Below, one piece after another: positions 1 through 7,729 of a stretch of DNA of 64,000 nt. The stretch is from an uncultured Flavobacteriales bacterium (lineage in GTDB: Bacteria > Bacteroidota > Bacteroidia > Flavobacteriales > Crocinitomicaceae), in assembly GCA_946480085.1 (NCBI GenBank), contig CAMLHZ010000002.1, forward strand, positions 310,001 through 374,000, in the 5' to 3' direction. A program made the position numbers and the translations under genes. The notes under the pieces are model-generated. The model saw only the letters and a list, made by a program, of their open reading frames with translations, made no database searches and was not told the origin of the DNA. The stretch's first letter is position 1. Every line of letters starts with the position of its first letter.

Positions 1-188
1 GTGGAAGCATTTTCTGCAAGAATAGTTAGTTTACCTCGTTTAAGAATTGCGGGAAGATCCTGATCGTTCGTCACAAGCGGGTTCTTTCTTTCGTCTTCGT
101 GTTCGGTATTACGGACAAGAAAATACGCGCCCATAGCACAGACGAGTAGCGTAATTAGACCAAGGAGAAGTAATTTTTTCCGCTTCAT
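1..188 (-). CDS. Probable MltF-like lytic transglycosylase / family 3 solute-binding protein, N-terminal fragment
   Basis: Only the first 62 codons are in the window; the gene runs off the left edge. The reverse strand opens at 188 with MKRKK, a hydrophobic stretch (about residues 6-23, LLLLGLITLLVCAMG) and a charged linker, then DLPAILKRGKLTILAENAS. A membrane anchor followed by 'RGKL-ENAS' is typical of MltF-type membrane-bound murein transglycosylases, which carry a periplasmic SBP_bac_3 domain before the catalytic domain. The catalytic part is outside the window, so a plain solute-binding protein is possible. The gene starts 13 bases from the stop of the next gene (202-795), which points the same way. 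Confidence 0.6.
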   Translation of the reverse strand, partial: MKRKKLLLLGLITLLVCAMGAYFLVRNTEHEDERKNPLVTNDQDLPAILKRGKLTILAENAS

Positions 189-201
189 AGGGATGCGAAA
201 G

Positions 202-795
202 TTACAATTTTATTCCTAAATGGTAGACCTTGAAATGTTCATTTGCATCCAACATATATTCATTGAATACTTGAGTGATAGCGGTTTCATGTTTTTTAAA
301 AACAGATAATCCATTTTTTAACTCGTTATCAAAACTGATTCGTCGACTTACACCATTACACATTTTGTCTAACCCGAACTCCAGTTTGTAAGAGTTCATC
401 CACTTCATTTCGCACAGCTTATCAATAAAGAAGTTGAAATCATCGCTGTAAAATTCCTTATCGATCTTATTCAGATTGGAGTGAACGTGATCTAAAAAAG
501 TCTCAATTGGAGTGGAGTGCCACTGATCCCAGTTTTTTGCTAGCAGATGATCGAAATATAGGTCAATAGCAACACCAGCAATTTTTGGTAAATCCGGACG
601 AATAAGACGAATCAGTTCCATCACCTTTGGATGATGATCAATATAATTGTCTATTTCACGGTGTAAGCGAACTCCTGTTTGAATGAACTCTGGATATTTT
701 TCCAAATGACTTCCTTTAACGCTATCACCATACAAGTTGGCTTTTGCCAAACGTAAATTTGCTTTTGAAAAATAGATGTGTCCCAGATAATTCAA
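202..795 (-). CDS. ACP phosphodiesterase-like protein (AcpH/DUF479 family)
   Basis: A 197-aa protein resembling AcpH, the enzyme that removes 4'-phosphopantetheine from acyl carrier protein. The N-terminus MNYLGHIYFS, the segment GDSVKG, and the VRLHREIDNYIDHHP motif (about residues 43-57) match the family pattern MNYLAHLYLS / GNFIADFVKG / GI.LHR.ID.FTD.HP. Length is normal for the family (about 190-200 aa). The start is TTG: no in-frame ATG lies upstream, and the family N-terminus begins exactly here. The first conserved 'ADFVKG' acid is retained as GDSVKG. It is in the same orientation as, and upstream of, the MltF-like fragment. Hydrolase family membership is well supported; the substrate is inferred. 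Confidence 0.75.
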   Translation of the reverse strand: MNYLGHIYFSKANLRLAKANLYGDSVKGSHLEKYPEFIQTGVRLHREIDNYIDHHPKVMELIRLIRPDLPKIAGVAIDLYFDHLLAKNWDQWHSTPIETFLDHVHSNLNKIDKEFYSDDFNFFIDKLCEMKWMNSYKLEFGLDKMCNGVSRRISFDNELKNGLSVFKKHETAITQVFNEYMLDANEHFKVYHLGIKL

Positions 796-955
796 CGCTT
801 CTGTAATTGTGAAGTTGAAGATATAAAATAGATACCAGTAACCGCTTATTTAGTCTTAATCTTAATTGTGTGTTTTTTAACAGTTTGATAAAGTTTTAGT
901 ATGTTGAAAAATTAACGAAAAGTTAGAATAATGCATTTACTATTCATTTGGTAAA

Positions 956-963
956 TATATTTG
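956..963 (+). promoter_or_regulatory. Bacteroidota -7 box for the secreted hydrolase
   Basis: TATATTTG fits the Bacteroidota -7 consensus TAnnTTTG and lies 16 nt before the ATG at 980. No convincing TTG -33 element is seen at the usual spacing. Confidence 0.55.
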
Positions 964-979
964 CCCCAAACTATTAATT

Positions 980-2356
980 ATGAAAAAACTCCTACTCCTG
1001 CTGAGCTTGGGCATGTATGCTGCAAGCTGGGCACAGCCGTTCCCCATCGGCCACAAAACAATTACTTATAATGATCCTGCAAGAACCGGAGGCTACGGAA
1101 GTGGCGGTGGTTCAGGTCGTCAAATTCAATGTGAAGTTTATTATCCGGCAGTTTCTACAGGCGATAACACTGCATTCGCTGCGACAAATGCGCCAGTTAT
1201 TACATTTGGTCATGGATTCGTAATGGGCTGGGACGCTTATGCGAACATTTGGGAGAATCTGGTTCCAAAAGGGTACATCCTTGTATTTCCAAGAACAGAA
1301 GGAAATTTCTCTCCGGTTCATGACGATTTTGGGAAAGACTTGGTTGTCGTTGCCAATCGTTTTATAGCGGATTGTGCTGTTCCATCGTTTTTTGCCTATG
1401 GTCACTACAATGGCAAAAATGCCGTCATGGGGCATTCCATGGGAGGAGGTTCAACGTTCTTGGCAGCTTCAAACGCAAATGCCAATTTCGATTTATTGGT
1501 TGGACTTGCTCCGGCTGAAACAGATCCTTCGGCAATTGCTGCGGCAGCGAATGTAACTATTCCCGCTGTTGTTTTCTCCGGAACCGAAGATGCAGTAACT
1601 CCGCCAGTTGATCATCACATTCCAATTTATGAGGCATTGAATTCGTCTTGTAAACAGTTCTTTGCGGTTACAGGTGGCGCACATTGCTATTTTGCTAATT
1701 CTAATACAGCCTGTGATTTCGGTGAAGGTGCTTCAGGTGGAAATATTTCCATTACCAGAGCTGAGCAACACGACATTTTGTTTGATGGATTGGATCCATT
1801 ACTTCGTTTTTACCTTTTCGGAGATTGTGATGCCTGGACAGATTATTCTGCATTCTTCAATGATTCCAGAATTGTTACAACCAATTCCTGCAATTACCTT
1901 GCAGCTGTAGCTCCCGTCATTGTTGAGAATGGAAATATGCTTTCAACAACTTCTACAGGGAATTTACAGTGGTATTTGGATGGCAATTTATTGAATGCCG
2001 AAACGAACCAAAGTATTGATGCGTCGCAATACGGAAATGGAATCTACACGGTTGTTTTGACAACTGGTTTAGGTTGTGAACTGACTTCGAACGAAATCAC
2101 AATTGAAGGTTTATCTGTTCAAAAATGGAATACGACTACTTATTCCATATATCCGGTTCCGGCATCAGAGATGGTTTATGTGATTATGGACAGTTTTTCT
2201 TCTGAAGAATTGAAGGTTGTTGATTCGTATGGTAAACTTATTCTGACCATTCAGCCGGAGAGTAGCACCGTATCCATTCCAATTACTGAATTCTCCCGAG
2301 GAATTTATCATGTGATCTCTTCTCAAGGTGCAATTGGAAGAATTGTAAAACAATAG
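980..2356 (+). CDS. Secreted alpha/beta hydrolase (chlorophyllase/dienelactone-hydrolase type) with T9SS sorting domain
   Basis: A 458-aa exported esterase/lipase-like protein. Residues 1-19 form a signal peptide ending in SWAQ. The hydrolase core shows an oxyanion region (TFGHGF, about 75-80), the nucleophile elbow GHSMGGG with Ser153, Asp204 in GTEDAVTP and His235 in GGAHCYF, giving a full Ser-Asp-His triad. Residues about 300-375 look like a small beta domain; about 385-458 form a type IX secretion C-terminal sorting domain (IYPVPAS, then ...GIYHV...GRIVKQ). It should therefore cross the outer membrane through the T9SS and be released or surface anchored. Polyester-active enzymes of this fold exist in Bacteroidota, but the substrate here is unknown. 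It stands alone, with its own promoter and a shared terminator at 2401-2430. Confidence 0.85.
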   Translation: MKKLLLLLSLGMYAASWAQPFPIGHKTITYNDPARTGGYGSGGGSGRQIQCEVYYPAVSTGDNTAFAATNAPVITFGHGFVMGWDAYANIWENLVPKGYILVFPRTEGNFSPVHDDFGKDLVVVANRFIADCAVPSFFAYGHYNGKNAVMGHSMGGGSTFLAASNANANFDLLVGLAPAETDPSAIAAAANVTIPAVVFSGTEDAVTPPVDHHIPIYEALNSSCKQFFAVTGGAHCYFANSNTACDFGEGASGGNISITRAEQHDILFDGLDPLLRFYLFGDCDAWTDYSAFFNDSRIVTTNSCNYLAAVAPVIVENGNMLSTTSTGNLQWYLDGNLLNAETNQSIDASQYGNGIYTVVLTTGLGCELTSNEITIEGLSVQKWNTTTYSIYPVPASEMVYVIMDSFSSEELKVVDSYGKLILTIQPESSTVSIPITEFSRGIYHVISSQGAIGRIVKQ

Positions 2357-2400
2357 ATGAACGATTGTTGTAATCCGAGTTACAGATAACGTTTAAAAAC

Positions 2401-2430
2401 AGAATGTCGAGTTAATTAGCTCGACATTCT
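2401..2430. terminator. Bidirectional terminator hairpin
   Basis: Perfect 11-bp inverted repeat (AGAATGTCGAG / CTCGACATTCT) with an 8-nt loop, located between the convergent stop codons at 2356 and 2434. Confidence 0.75.
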
Positions 2431-2433
2431 AGT

Positions 2434-2892
2434 TTATACCAGTTTCTTAATAATTGCAATTTGCCCCAGATGATAATGTGTGTGTTCGATCAATCCGAGG
2501 AAATTTCGGTGATAGCTTCCGTATTTCTCTGCTACGAAAACATCATTTAATATAGAATCAGGGAGAATTTCAATAAGTCCGGCGAGCTTTTCTGCGTCAT
2601 CCAGGCATTGCTGACAGAAATTCTTCCATTCCTCTTCTGTTTCAAAATTAGGATGATCATAGCTGAACTTGTCGTGGGCGTTGATTTCACTTCCTTCGAG
2701 AACATTGATTATGGCTATTACATAGTAATTGATGTGAAACGTAAGTGCAGCAATTGTATTTAAAGATTCGACCTTCTTCATTGCTGTTTCAATAGAAACA
2801 TCGGTTAATTGATCTTTTACATTCGACCATGTCCAATTTCCACCAAAATGCACATCACGAAGATGTTTCGCCAGCTGTTGTGTTGTTGTCAT
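2434..2892 (-). CDS. DinB-family putative metal-dependent protein
   Basis: A 152-aa four-helix-bundle protein of the DinB/YfiT superfamily, which usually holds a metal by three histidines. The candidate ligands here are His53 in TFHINYY and the His137/His141 pair in EHTHYHLGQ near the C-terminus, the expected arrangement. Length is normal. Its start is one nucleotide from the stop of the DUF885 gene (2894-4624), so the two are almost certainly co-transcribed and probably translationally coupled. DinB relatives include thiol transferases (bacillithiol or mycothiol S-transferases) and proteins of unknown role; nothing here identifies the substrate. Confidence 0.75.
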   Translation of the reverse strand: MTTTQQLAKHLRDVHFGGNWTWSNVKDQLTDVSIETAMKKVESLNTIAALTFHINYYVIAIINVLEGSEINAHDKFSYDHPNFETEEEWKNFCQQCLDDAEKLAGLIEILPDSILNDVFVAEKYGSYHRNFLGLIEHTHYHLGQIAIIKKLV

Positions 2893-2893
2893 T

Positions 2894-4624
2894 CTACTTT
2901 TTCAGCATCATTTTTCGAACATCGCGAACTGGTGCGCTTCCGTAACTCAAGAAATCTTCGTGGAATTTTTTCAAGTTGAATTTCTTGCCTTGCTTTTTCA
3001 TTAATTCCTTGCGTAGATCAACAATTTCGGAGAAACCAGTGTAATAACTGCACAGTTGAACTTGCGTTAACGTTGCCCGTTTCCATTTTCCGTCAGCTTC
3101 CGCTTGTTGCTGATAAGCCTCACGAACCAATAGATTCATTGCCTGGTCATGTGTCATATTCAGGTTATGAATGGAATAATCCAAAATGGTGTTACACGTT
3201 GTTCTAAGGTTCCATTTGTAGTACATCAGCCACATTTCAGGAGAATCTTTACCGTAGCCGTTTTCCAGCATCATTAATTCTGTATAAACAGCCCAACCTT
3301 CAACCATTGCTCCATTTCCAAGAATCGATTTAATGATACTTGGTGATTGATTGCTGTAAACCAATTGTGCGTAATGTCCAGGAATGGCTTCGTGAATATT
3401 CAGGATTTGTAGTACATAATCGTTGTATTCACGCAGATAACTTTCAGATTGTTCGGGACTCCAGCCATTCATACTTCCGACATTGTAATAGGTTTTTCCG
3501 TTTTTATCGTACGGACCAGGAGCGGAAATAGAAGCACCGGCAACGCCAGCCATGTAGTCGGGTTCTTTGCGAACAACCAATGGTTTTTTAGGGTCGAGGT
3601 AAAGCAGGTCTTTCTTTTTTACAAATGCAGTTAATTCTGGAATTTGATTTTGGATTTCCTGCTGGAAATTCTCTGGCGTAGTATGTTGTTCCGAAATTTT
3701 ATCGATGATCATTTTCACCATTGTATAATCGTCATACGGCGGAAGTTTCTCGCCCATATATTTCGACCAAAGTTGGTCCGCAATTTTCACCATATTCGCT
3801 TGCAGCATTTTCTTATGATTCAAAGCTGACTTATAAACTTCCTTCGCACTTTTGTCAGATTGAATGTCGAATTCGAATTTTTCGTTGTACAACTTACTTC
3901 CCAAACGGAAGCTGCGTGGATTTCGATTGGGCTTCTTGGCAAGAAAGTGAGCATAATGAAGAACAGCTTCTTCCGCAGTTTTCACTTTTTTGAGCAATTC
4001 CTTTTTCTCTCCATTGTTCAGCTTGCTTTTTGCAATTTGCTCCGGTAAATCGGTAGAAAAAACGCTTGAACCACCATTGTTTTGGTCGATAGCCAATTGC
4101 GTATGTTCCACAGTCGGGTTTTTGATGTTTGCAATGGCCGCATCGTAAAATGCAGGTACATTTTCCAGTTTTTTAGAAATGTTCTTCAAACGTGTTTCCA
4201 AAGGAAGTTGTTCGTTAGCTAGTAATTCAGCAAAACTTCCGCAGACATTATAATTAGCAGGATTCCATTCCCACGATTTGAAGGTTTCAATTTCCCATTT
4301 AGAACCTTCTAAATAGTTTTCCATCAACTGATAATCGATCTGGTCGCTTTCCGAAAGTTCAGCTTTGTTATAAGCATGAAGGATTTCTAATTGTTCATCG
4401 ATAAACTTCAGTTCTTTCTTGCGCTGTTCGGCATTCGGAATGGTTAAGATAGAATCTCCGTCATGTTTTCCTAAACTACTGGCCCAACCGGGATACATGC
4501 GCCACAATTCAGAAACAAAATGTTCTTTGTGTTCTTCGAAAGTTGCGTTTTTCGTTTCTTCTCCGGAGCAAGAGACGATAAGTAGTAAACAAGTCAATAA
4601 AGCAAGAGCGTAGAACCTTTTCAT
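2894..4624 (-). CDS. DUF885 family lipoprotein, putative metallopeptidase
   Basis: A 576-aa lipoprotein with signal sequence MKRFYALALLTCLLLIVSC; the lipobox cysteine is residue 19. The DUF885 hallmark is present: HEAIPGH at 411-417 followed by VEGWAVYTE from 441, that is a zinc-peptidase-like HExxPGH with a downstream EGWA glutamate. Family members are predicted or shown to be zinc carboxypeptidase-like enzymes. Length (about 580 aa) is typical. It likely sits on the periplasmic face of a membrane. It is the promoter-proximal gene of a two-gene operon with the DinB-like gene. Sequence upstream (TATCTTTC, near 4645) only approximates the -7 consensus. Confidence 0.85.
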   Translation of the reverse strand: MKRFYALALLTCLLLIVSCSGEETKNATFEEHKEHFVSELWRMYPGWASSLGKHDGDSILTIPNAEQRKKELKFIDEQLEILHAYNKAELSESDQIDYQLMENYLEGSKWEIETFKSWEWNPANYNVCGSFAELLANEQLPLETRLKNISKKLENVPAFYDAAIANIKNPTVEHTQLAIDQNNGGSSVFSTDLPEQIAKSKLNNGEKKELLKKVKTAEEAVLHYAHFLAKKPNRNPRSFRLGSKLYNEKFEFDIQSDKSAKEVYKSALNHKKMLQANMVKIADQLWSKYMGEKLPPYDDYTMVKMIIDKISEQHTTPENFQQEIQNQIPELTAFVKKKDLLYLDPKKPLVVRKEPDYMAGVAGASISAPGPYDKNGKTYYNVGSMNGWSPEQSESYLREYNDYVLQILNIHEAIPGHYAQLVYSNQSPSIIKSILGNGAMVEGWAVYTELMMLENGYGKDSPEMWLMYYKWNLRTTCNTILDYSIHNLNMTHDQAMNLLVREAYQQQAEADGKWKRATLTQVQLCSYYTGFSEIVDLRKELMKKQGKKFNLKKFHEDFLSYGSAPVRDVRKMMLKK

Positions 4625-4693
4625 AGGAATATTTTGGAGAAAGATAACGAAAAGAAGAGCGTGTTAGAATTGTGAATTCCAAAATTTTAAATT

Positions 4694-5140
4694 CTAAAGA
4701 TTAGTGCGGTCTTTAATCTGGTGAATCAAGTTTTGTGAGATGAGAAATTGTTCAAATTCTTCGCCTTGTGACCGATCCAAACGAAACTCCATGTAAACTG
4801 GATCCTCTGATAGAATTGCATACTTCTTTCTTCCTCTAAAACCATTTTCGATTGTTAACTGAAAGTTTTCAAGTGGAATTAGTACGGGTGGATGAAAGGT
4901 TCTAAACAAAACGAAATTACTGATGAATAGATTCTTCTCAGTATAAAAAATGCACTGAACATTCTTGTATGGAATTCCGTTTATTGTCGACATCACAAAA
5001 CCCAGCTTTGTTCCTGTATTGTGAGATACGCTTCGGTATTTTCTAACGATGTGAATCCAGCCCATTCTGGATAAGCCAAATGAGATCAGAATCCACATGA
5101 AAATAAAACCTGGGAAAAAGATATAGGGTTCAGTCAACAT
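4694..5140 (-). CDS. Uncharacterised membrane-anchored protein
   Basis: A 148-aa protein I do not recognise. Residues about 6-26 are a hydrophobic, aromatic segment (FFPGFIFMWILISFGLS) that probably anchors it in the membrane; the rest looks like a soluble, beta-rich cytoplasmic domain resembling PH-like 'bacterial PH' folds only in general character (inference, weak). The ATG overlaps the TAA stop of the upstream lipoprotein gene by one base (TAATG), so it is the second gene of an operon with 5140-5967. Confidence 0.55.
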   Translation of the reverse strand: MLTEPYIFFPGFIFMWILISFGLSRMGWIHIVRKYRSVSHNTGTKLGFVMSTINGIPYKNVQCIFYTEKNLFISNFVLFRTFHPPVLIPLENFQLTIENGFRGRKKYAILSEDPVYMEFRLDRSQGEEFEQFLISQNLIHQIKDRTNL

Positions 5141-5967
5141 TATTTTATGTGTTTTATTAACGCTTCAAAATTAACCTCTTCAAAACGATATTCCATTTGT
5201 TTTTGCGTTTCACAGTAATTGACGATCATATCAAATTTGCCTGCATTTGTTGCTGGAGTGTAGAATCTGTAATCGGAACCGTAACTTCCACCATCGATTT
5301 CAAAAATGTAAATCTGTCGCTTTGAATCGTAAAGGTAAACGCGCAGAATATTTTCATTAAACAGAGTGAACTCAAAGTGATGCGAGTTTATTTTTTTGGT
5401 AGATTCTATAGGATTTGGATTTGGTCCATCCATGTACATTTGAATGAATTCCAAATCATTGAGAATCCGTTGACCTGTATTTCCCCAATCAGAAGGAGCA
5501 TACGTATAAAATTGATTTTCGTATTGATGCAATGGAACCCAGTTTTTTGGAAGGTAGAAGGTGTTGACTTTGGTTTTGTATGCTTTAGGATGTTTTTCTT
5601 TTTGGTATTCTTTGCCGTATTTGTATCCTTCGCTGTCGTTATTGTCAAAACTGAAATTGGTCAACCACTTGAAGCGTTGCGTATTTTTCTGTTTCTCAAT
5701 GTAAATGGCGTGATACATGTCTTTCGTCAATTCTCGCACAATGAAAATCGTATCATTATTTGGTGGAATTGCGGTCTCAATTTTTTCCTTTTCTTGGGAA
5801 GTATCATTAATTCCAGTCCCTTTGTCCCCACTGTTTGCCGAAGAAGTAGATGCTGAAGAAGGAATACTGTCTTTTGTTGCATTCTGATTCTTCTCATTAT
5901 GAACGGAGTTGTTGGAGCCACAAGAAGCAAGAATCAAAGAAAATAGGAGGAAAGAAGCAATTTTCAT
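5140..5967 (-). CDS. Uncharacterised lipoprotein
   Basis: A 275-aa lipoprotein starting MKIASFLLFSLILASC; the lipobox is LASC with the acylated Cys at 16. A Ser/Thr/Asn/Lys-rich spacer follows, then a domain of unknown family with many aromatic residues. An in-frame start at 6003 would add 12 residues, but that segment lies in a decayed VOC gene remnant and would spoil the lipoprotein signal, so the ATG at 5967 (or 5970) is preferred. It is followed by the 148-aa membrane protein with TAATG overlap. No function assigned. Confidence 0.6.
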   Translation of the reverse strand: MKIASFLLFSLILASCGSNNSVHNEKNQNATKDSIPSSASTSSANSGDKGTGINDTSQEKEKIETAIPPNNDTIFIVRELTKDMYHAIYIEKQKNTQRFKWLTNFSFDNNDSEGYKYGKEYQKEKHPKAYKTKVNTFYLPKNWVPLHQYENQFYTYAPSDWGNTGQRILNDLEFIQMYMDGPNPNPIESTKKINSHHFEFTLFNENILRVYLYDSKRQIYIFEIDGGSYGSDYRFYTPATNAGKFDMIVNYCETQKQMEYRFEEVNFEALIKHIK

Positions 5968-5980
5968 CATATACAGTTTA

Positions 5981-6110
5981 TCACTCAATGTCGTAACATT
6001 CAATAGGTAAGCAGTCAGGATCCTGAATAAAAGTAAATCGTTTTCCTGTTGGCTCGTTTATGTGTGCAGACTCAAAACTAATGGATTTTGGCTGAAATGT
6101 AAACTGAACG
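5981..6110 (-). pseudogene. 3' remnant of a duplicated VOC (glyoxalase-like) gene
   Basis: On the reverse strand, an open frame without start ends in a TGA at 5981-5983. It encodes ...GKRFTFIQDPDCLPIE followed by CYDIE, nearly identical to the C-terminus of the intact VOC protein at 7093-7482 (same 16-residue block, then FYEI). DNA identity is also very high over about 45 bases (caataggtaagcagtc, one change, tcctgaataaaagtaaatcg). Further upstream the match fades (ISFESAHINEP against ISVEPIRIDEH) and then runs into the 3' end of the 6111-7010 gene in another frame. Only the last third or less of the VOC gene remains, so this is a gene relic. Confidence 0.8.
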
Positions 6111-7010
6111 TTAAGCTGTTCTTTTAAATGTTGCAGCCATCTTTCGAAACATTTTGATGGATTTTTTATAATCTACACTGGCTTCACCATCCATCACATA
6201 ATATCCTTGATCATGAAATAGATAAACCATATAATGTCTACGAGCTATACCATCTAAATCGGGCATGTCCATTATAAGTTCAAAACCGTTCAAACCATCG
6301 ATAGTGATATCATTAGATTCAATTACTTTGGCACCATGGTTTTCGTATGCTGAAATTCTTGCTTCTGTGGCATGACGATCTTTTTCTTCAATAATTGTCG
6401 AATTAGGGATGATCATAAATGAATAAGGTCGATTAGTATGAAGAGCGATTTTAGTATACAAATCATTGGATAATCGAACAAATCCAAACCCCCAATATGT
6501 AATTGTATAGTCAACGTTGTCTTCATAATATGTACTCTTGTCAAATTCGATTGATAAAATTGAATTCTTTATTATCTCCTTCATCTCTGGATTTGCTTGA
6601 CGAGAACCTCCATAGACAATAATCCCTGTTGGAGCTCCTTTAAATATCAAAACCTGAGAGTCTTCAGTCCAGTGTTCTTTTGTTAAGGGATTTTCTCTGG
6701 TCTTAGTTCCTTCAATAAATAATGCTTCATGGTTATTGAAAATAATCGTATCAACGTTCAGTATAGTCATACCATGCTTTTCCAGATATTCTATTCCACC
6801 ACGTTTTATAGTAGTATTGTAATTGTAAACTTGTTCGTCCACATGGATGTAAGAGTCAAGGGAATCCCTCAAAAGAGGCTGGTCGTTTGACTGTTTTAAT
6901 CCTTTAGGAGCTGTAATGCTGCAATGTGATCGAATAACTCCATTGCGTACATCCTGAGAAATAGCGATGATGGAAATTAGGGAAATGGTAAGACTTAGAA
7001 TTAATCGCAT
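6111..7010 (-). CDS. Uncharacterised secreted protein, possible internal duplication
   Basis: A 299-aa protein with a signal peptide (MRLILSLTISLISIIAISQ). I do not recognise the family. The two halves look related: each has a 'sITaPkGl / smIIPnstII' strand, a middle segment and a 'fe.liM..tk / fELIMDMP' strand followed by a run resembling IIVYGG / MVYLFHD, so it may be a tandem of two similar domains (inference from visual comparison). It lies between the intact VOC gene and the VOC remnant. A TATTTTTG -7 box lies at 7027-7034. Confidence 0.6.
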   Translation of the reverse strand: MRLILSLTISLISIIAISQDVRNGVIRSHCSITAPKGLKQSNDQPLLRDSLDSYIHVDEQVYNYNTTIKRGGIEYLEKHGMTILNVDTIIFNNHEALFIEGTKTRENPLTKEHWTEDSQVLIFKGAPTGIIVYGGSRQANPEMKEIIKNSILSIEFDKSTYYEDNVDYTITYWGFGFVRLSNDLYTKIALHTNRPYSFMIIPNSTIIEEKDRHATEARISAYENHGAKVIESNDITIDGLNGFELIMDMPDLDGIARRHYMVYLFHDQGYYVMDGEASVDYKKSIKMFRKMAATFKRTA

Positions 7011-7092
7011 AACAAAATAAGTTCCACAAAAATAGTGGGAAATATTGTACTTGATAAAGCTTATCCAAATTTCGAATCAGAATAGCGTTTAT

Positions 7093-7482
7093 TTAGATTT
7101 CGTAAAATTCAATAGGTAAGCAGTCGGGATCCTGAATAAAAGTAAATCGTTTTCCTGTGTGTTCATCAATTCGAATCGGTTCAACGCTAATAGCTTTCGC
7201 TTTCAATTCATTTACAGCTATCTCCAAATTTTCTACAGAAAACGCAATGTGTCGCAAGCCTAAAGCTTCTGGTTGTGAAACACGCTCTGGGGAATTTGGA
7301 AATGAAAAGAGTTCAATTACATACTTGTCGTTGAGTGCCAGATCTACTTTCCAGGAATCGCGTTCTTTTCTGTAAACGGCTCGAATGATTTTCAACCCTA
7401 GAATTTCCGTGTAAAATTTCTTTGAAACTTCAATGTCGCTGCAAATAATGGCAATGTGATGGATATTAAGAATGTTTTTCAT
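7093..7482 (-). CDS. VOC family protein (YaeR-like, glyoxalase/bleomycin resistance fold)
   Basis: A 129-aa single VOC domain. MKNILNIHHIAIICSDIEVS starts the family pattern; His10 (HHIAI), a central Glu in KYVIELFSFP, His in GLRHIAF and the C-terminal Glu in LPIEFYEI are the four usual metal-ligand positions. The pattern matches YaeR/GloA2-type proteins (RDSWKVDLAL, SPERVSQPEA, TGKRFTFIQDPD). A longer reading frame exists to 7542, but the family N-terminus fits the ATG at 7482. The substrate is unknown. A fragment of a second copy lies at 5981-6110. Confidence 0.85.
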   Translation of the reverse strand: MKNILNIHHIAIICSDIEVSKKFYTEILGLKIIRAVYRKERDSWKVDLALNDKYVIELFSFPNSPERVSQPEALGLRHIAFSVENLEIAVNELKAKAISVEPIRIDEHTGKRFTFIQDPDCLPIEFYEI

Positions 7483-7542
7483 GGTCAATATTTTATTTTC
7501 CGTTTGTTCTTTTACCTTGCTGCAAAAGAACCAAAACAGCAA

Positions 7543-7706
7543 GTGCCATTCAAGTCATTCGTCAGAAATTTAGAAATAACCTATTTTTTACAGAATTACC
7601 GTCAGCCGCGGCTGACAAACGTAAACGAATTCCTTAAAAATATGGTTATTCCTTTATTTCTTCCTCATTCTTTGAAGAATGGCACCTCCTTCTAAAGGTT
7701 ATTTCT
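7543..7706. repeat. Interlaced inverted repeats around a 16-bp palindrome
   Basis: The gap between 7482 and 7730 holds GTGCCATTC (7543-7551) / GAATGGCAC (7677-7685) and AGAAATAACCT (7572-7582) / AGGTTATTTCT (7696-7706), arranged A-B-A'-B', plus the perfect palindrome GTCAGCCGCGGCTGAC at 7601-7616. No gene is seen. It may be a degenerate small mobile element or a structured transcript. Confidence 0.5.
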
Positions 7707-7729
7707 GTTAAAGAGCGAAGACTTCAACA

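Noticed and set aside
5377..5856. 159-aa open frame on the + strand
   Set aside because: Lies entirely opposite the 5140-5967 lipoprotein gene, is rich in Phe/Ile/Val from reversed AT-rich codons, and has no promoter or family resemblance.
5968..6003. Upstream in-frame start for the 5140 lipoprotein
   Set aside because: Would place 12 residues from the VOC remnant before the lipoprotein signal sequence.
7456..7695. 79-aa open frame on the + strand in the VOC downstream gap
   Set aside because: Reads through the interlaced inverted repeats and the antisense of the VOC start; no supporting signal.
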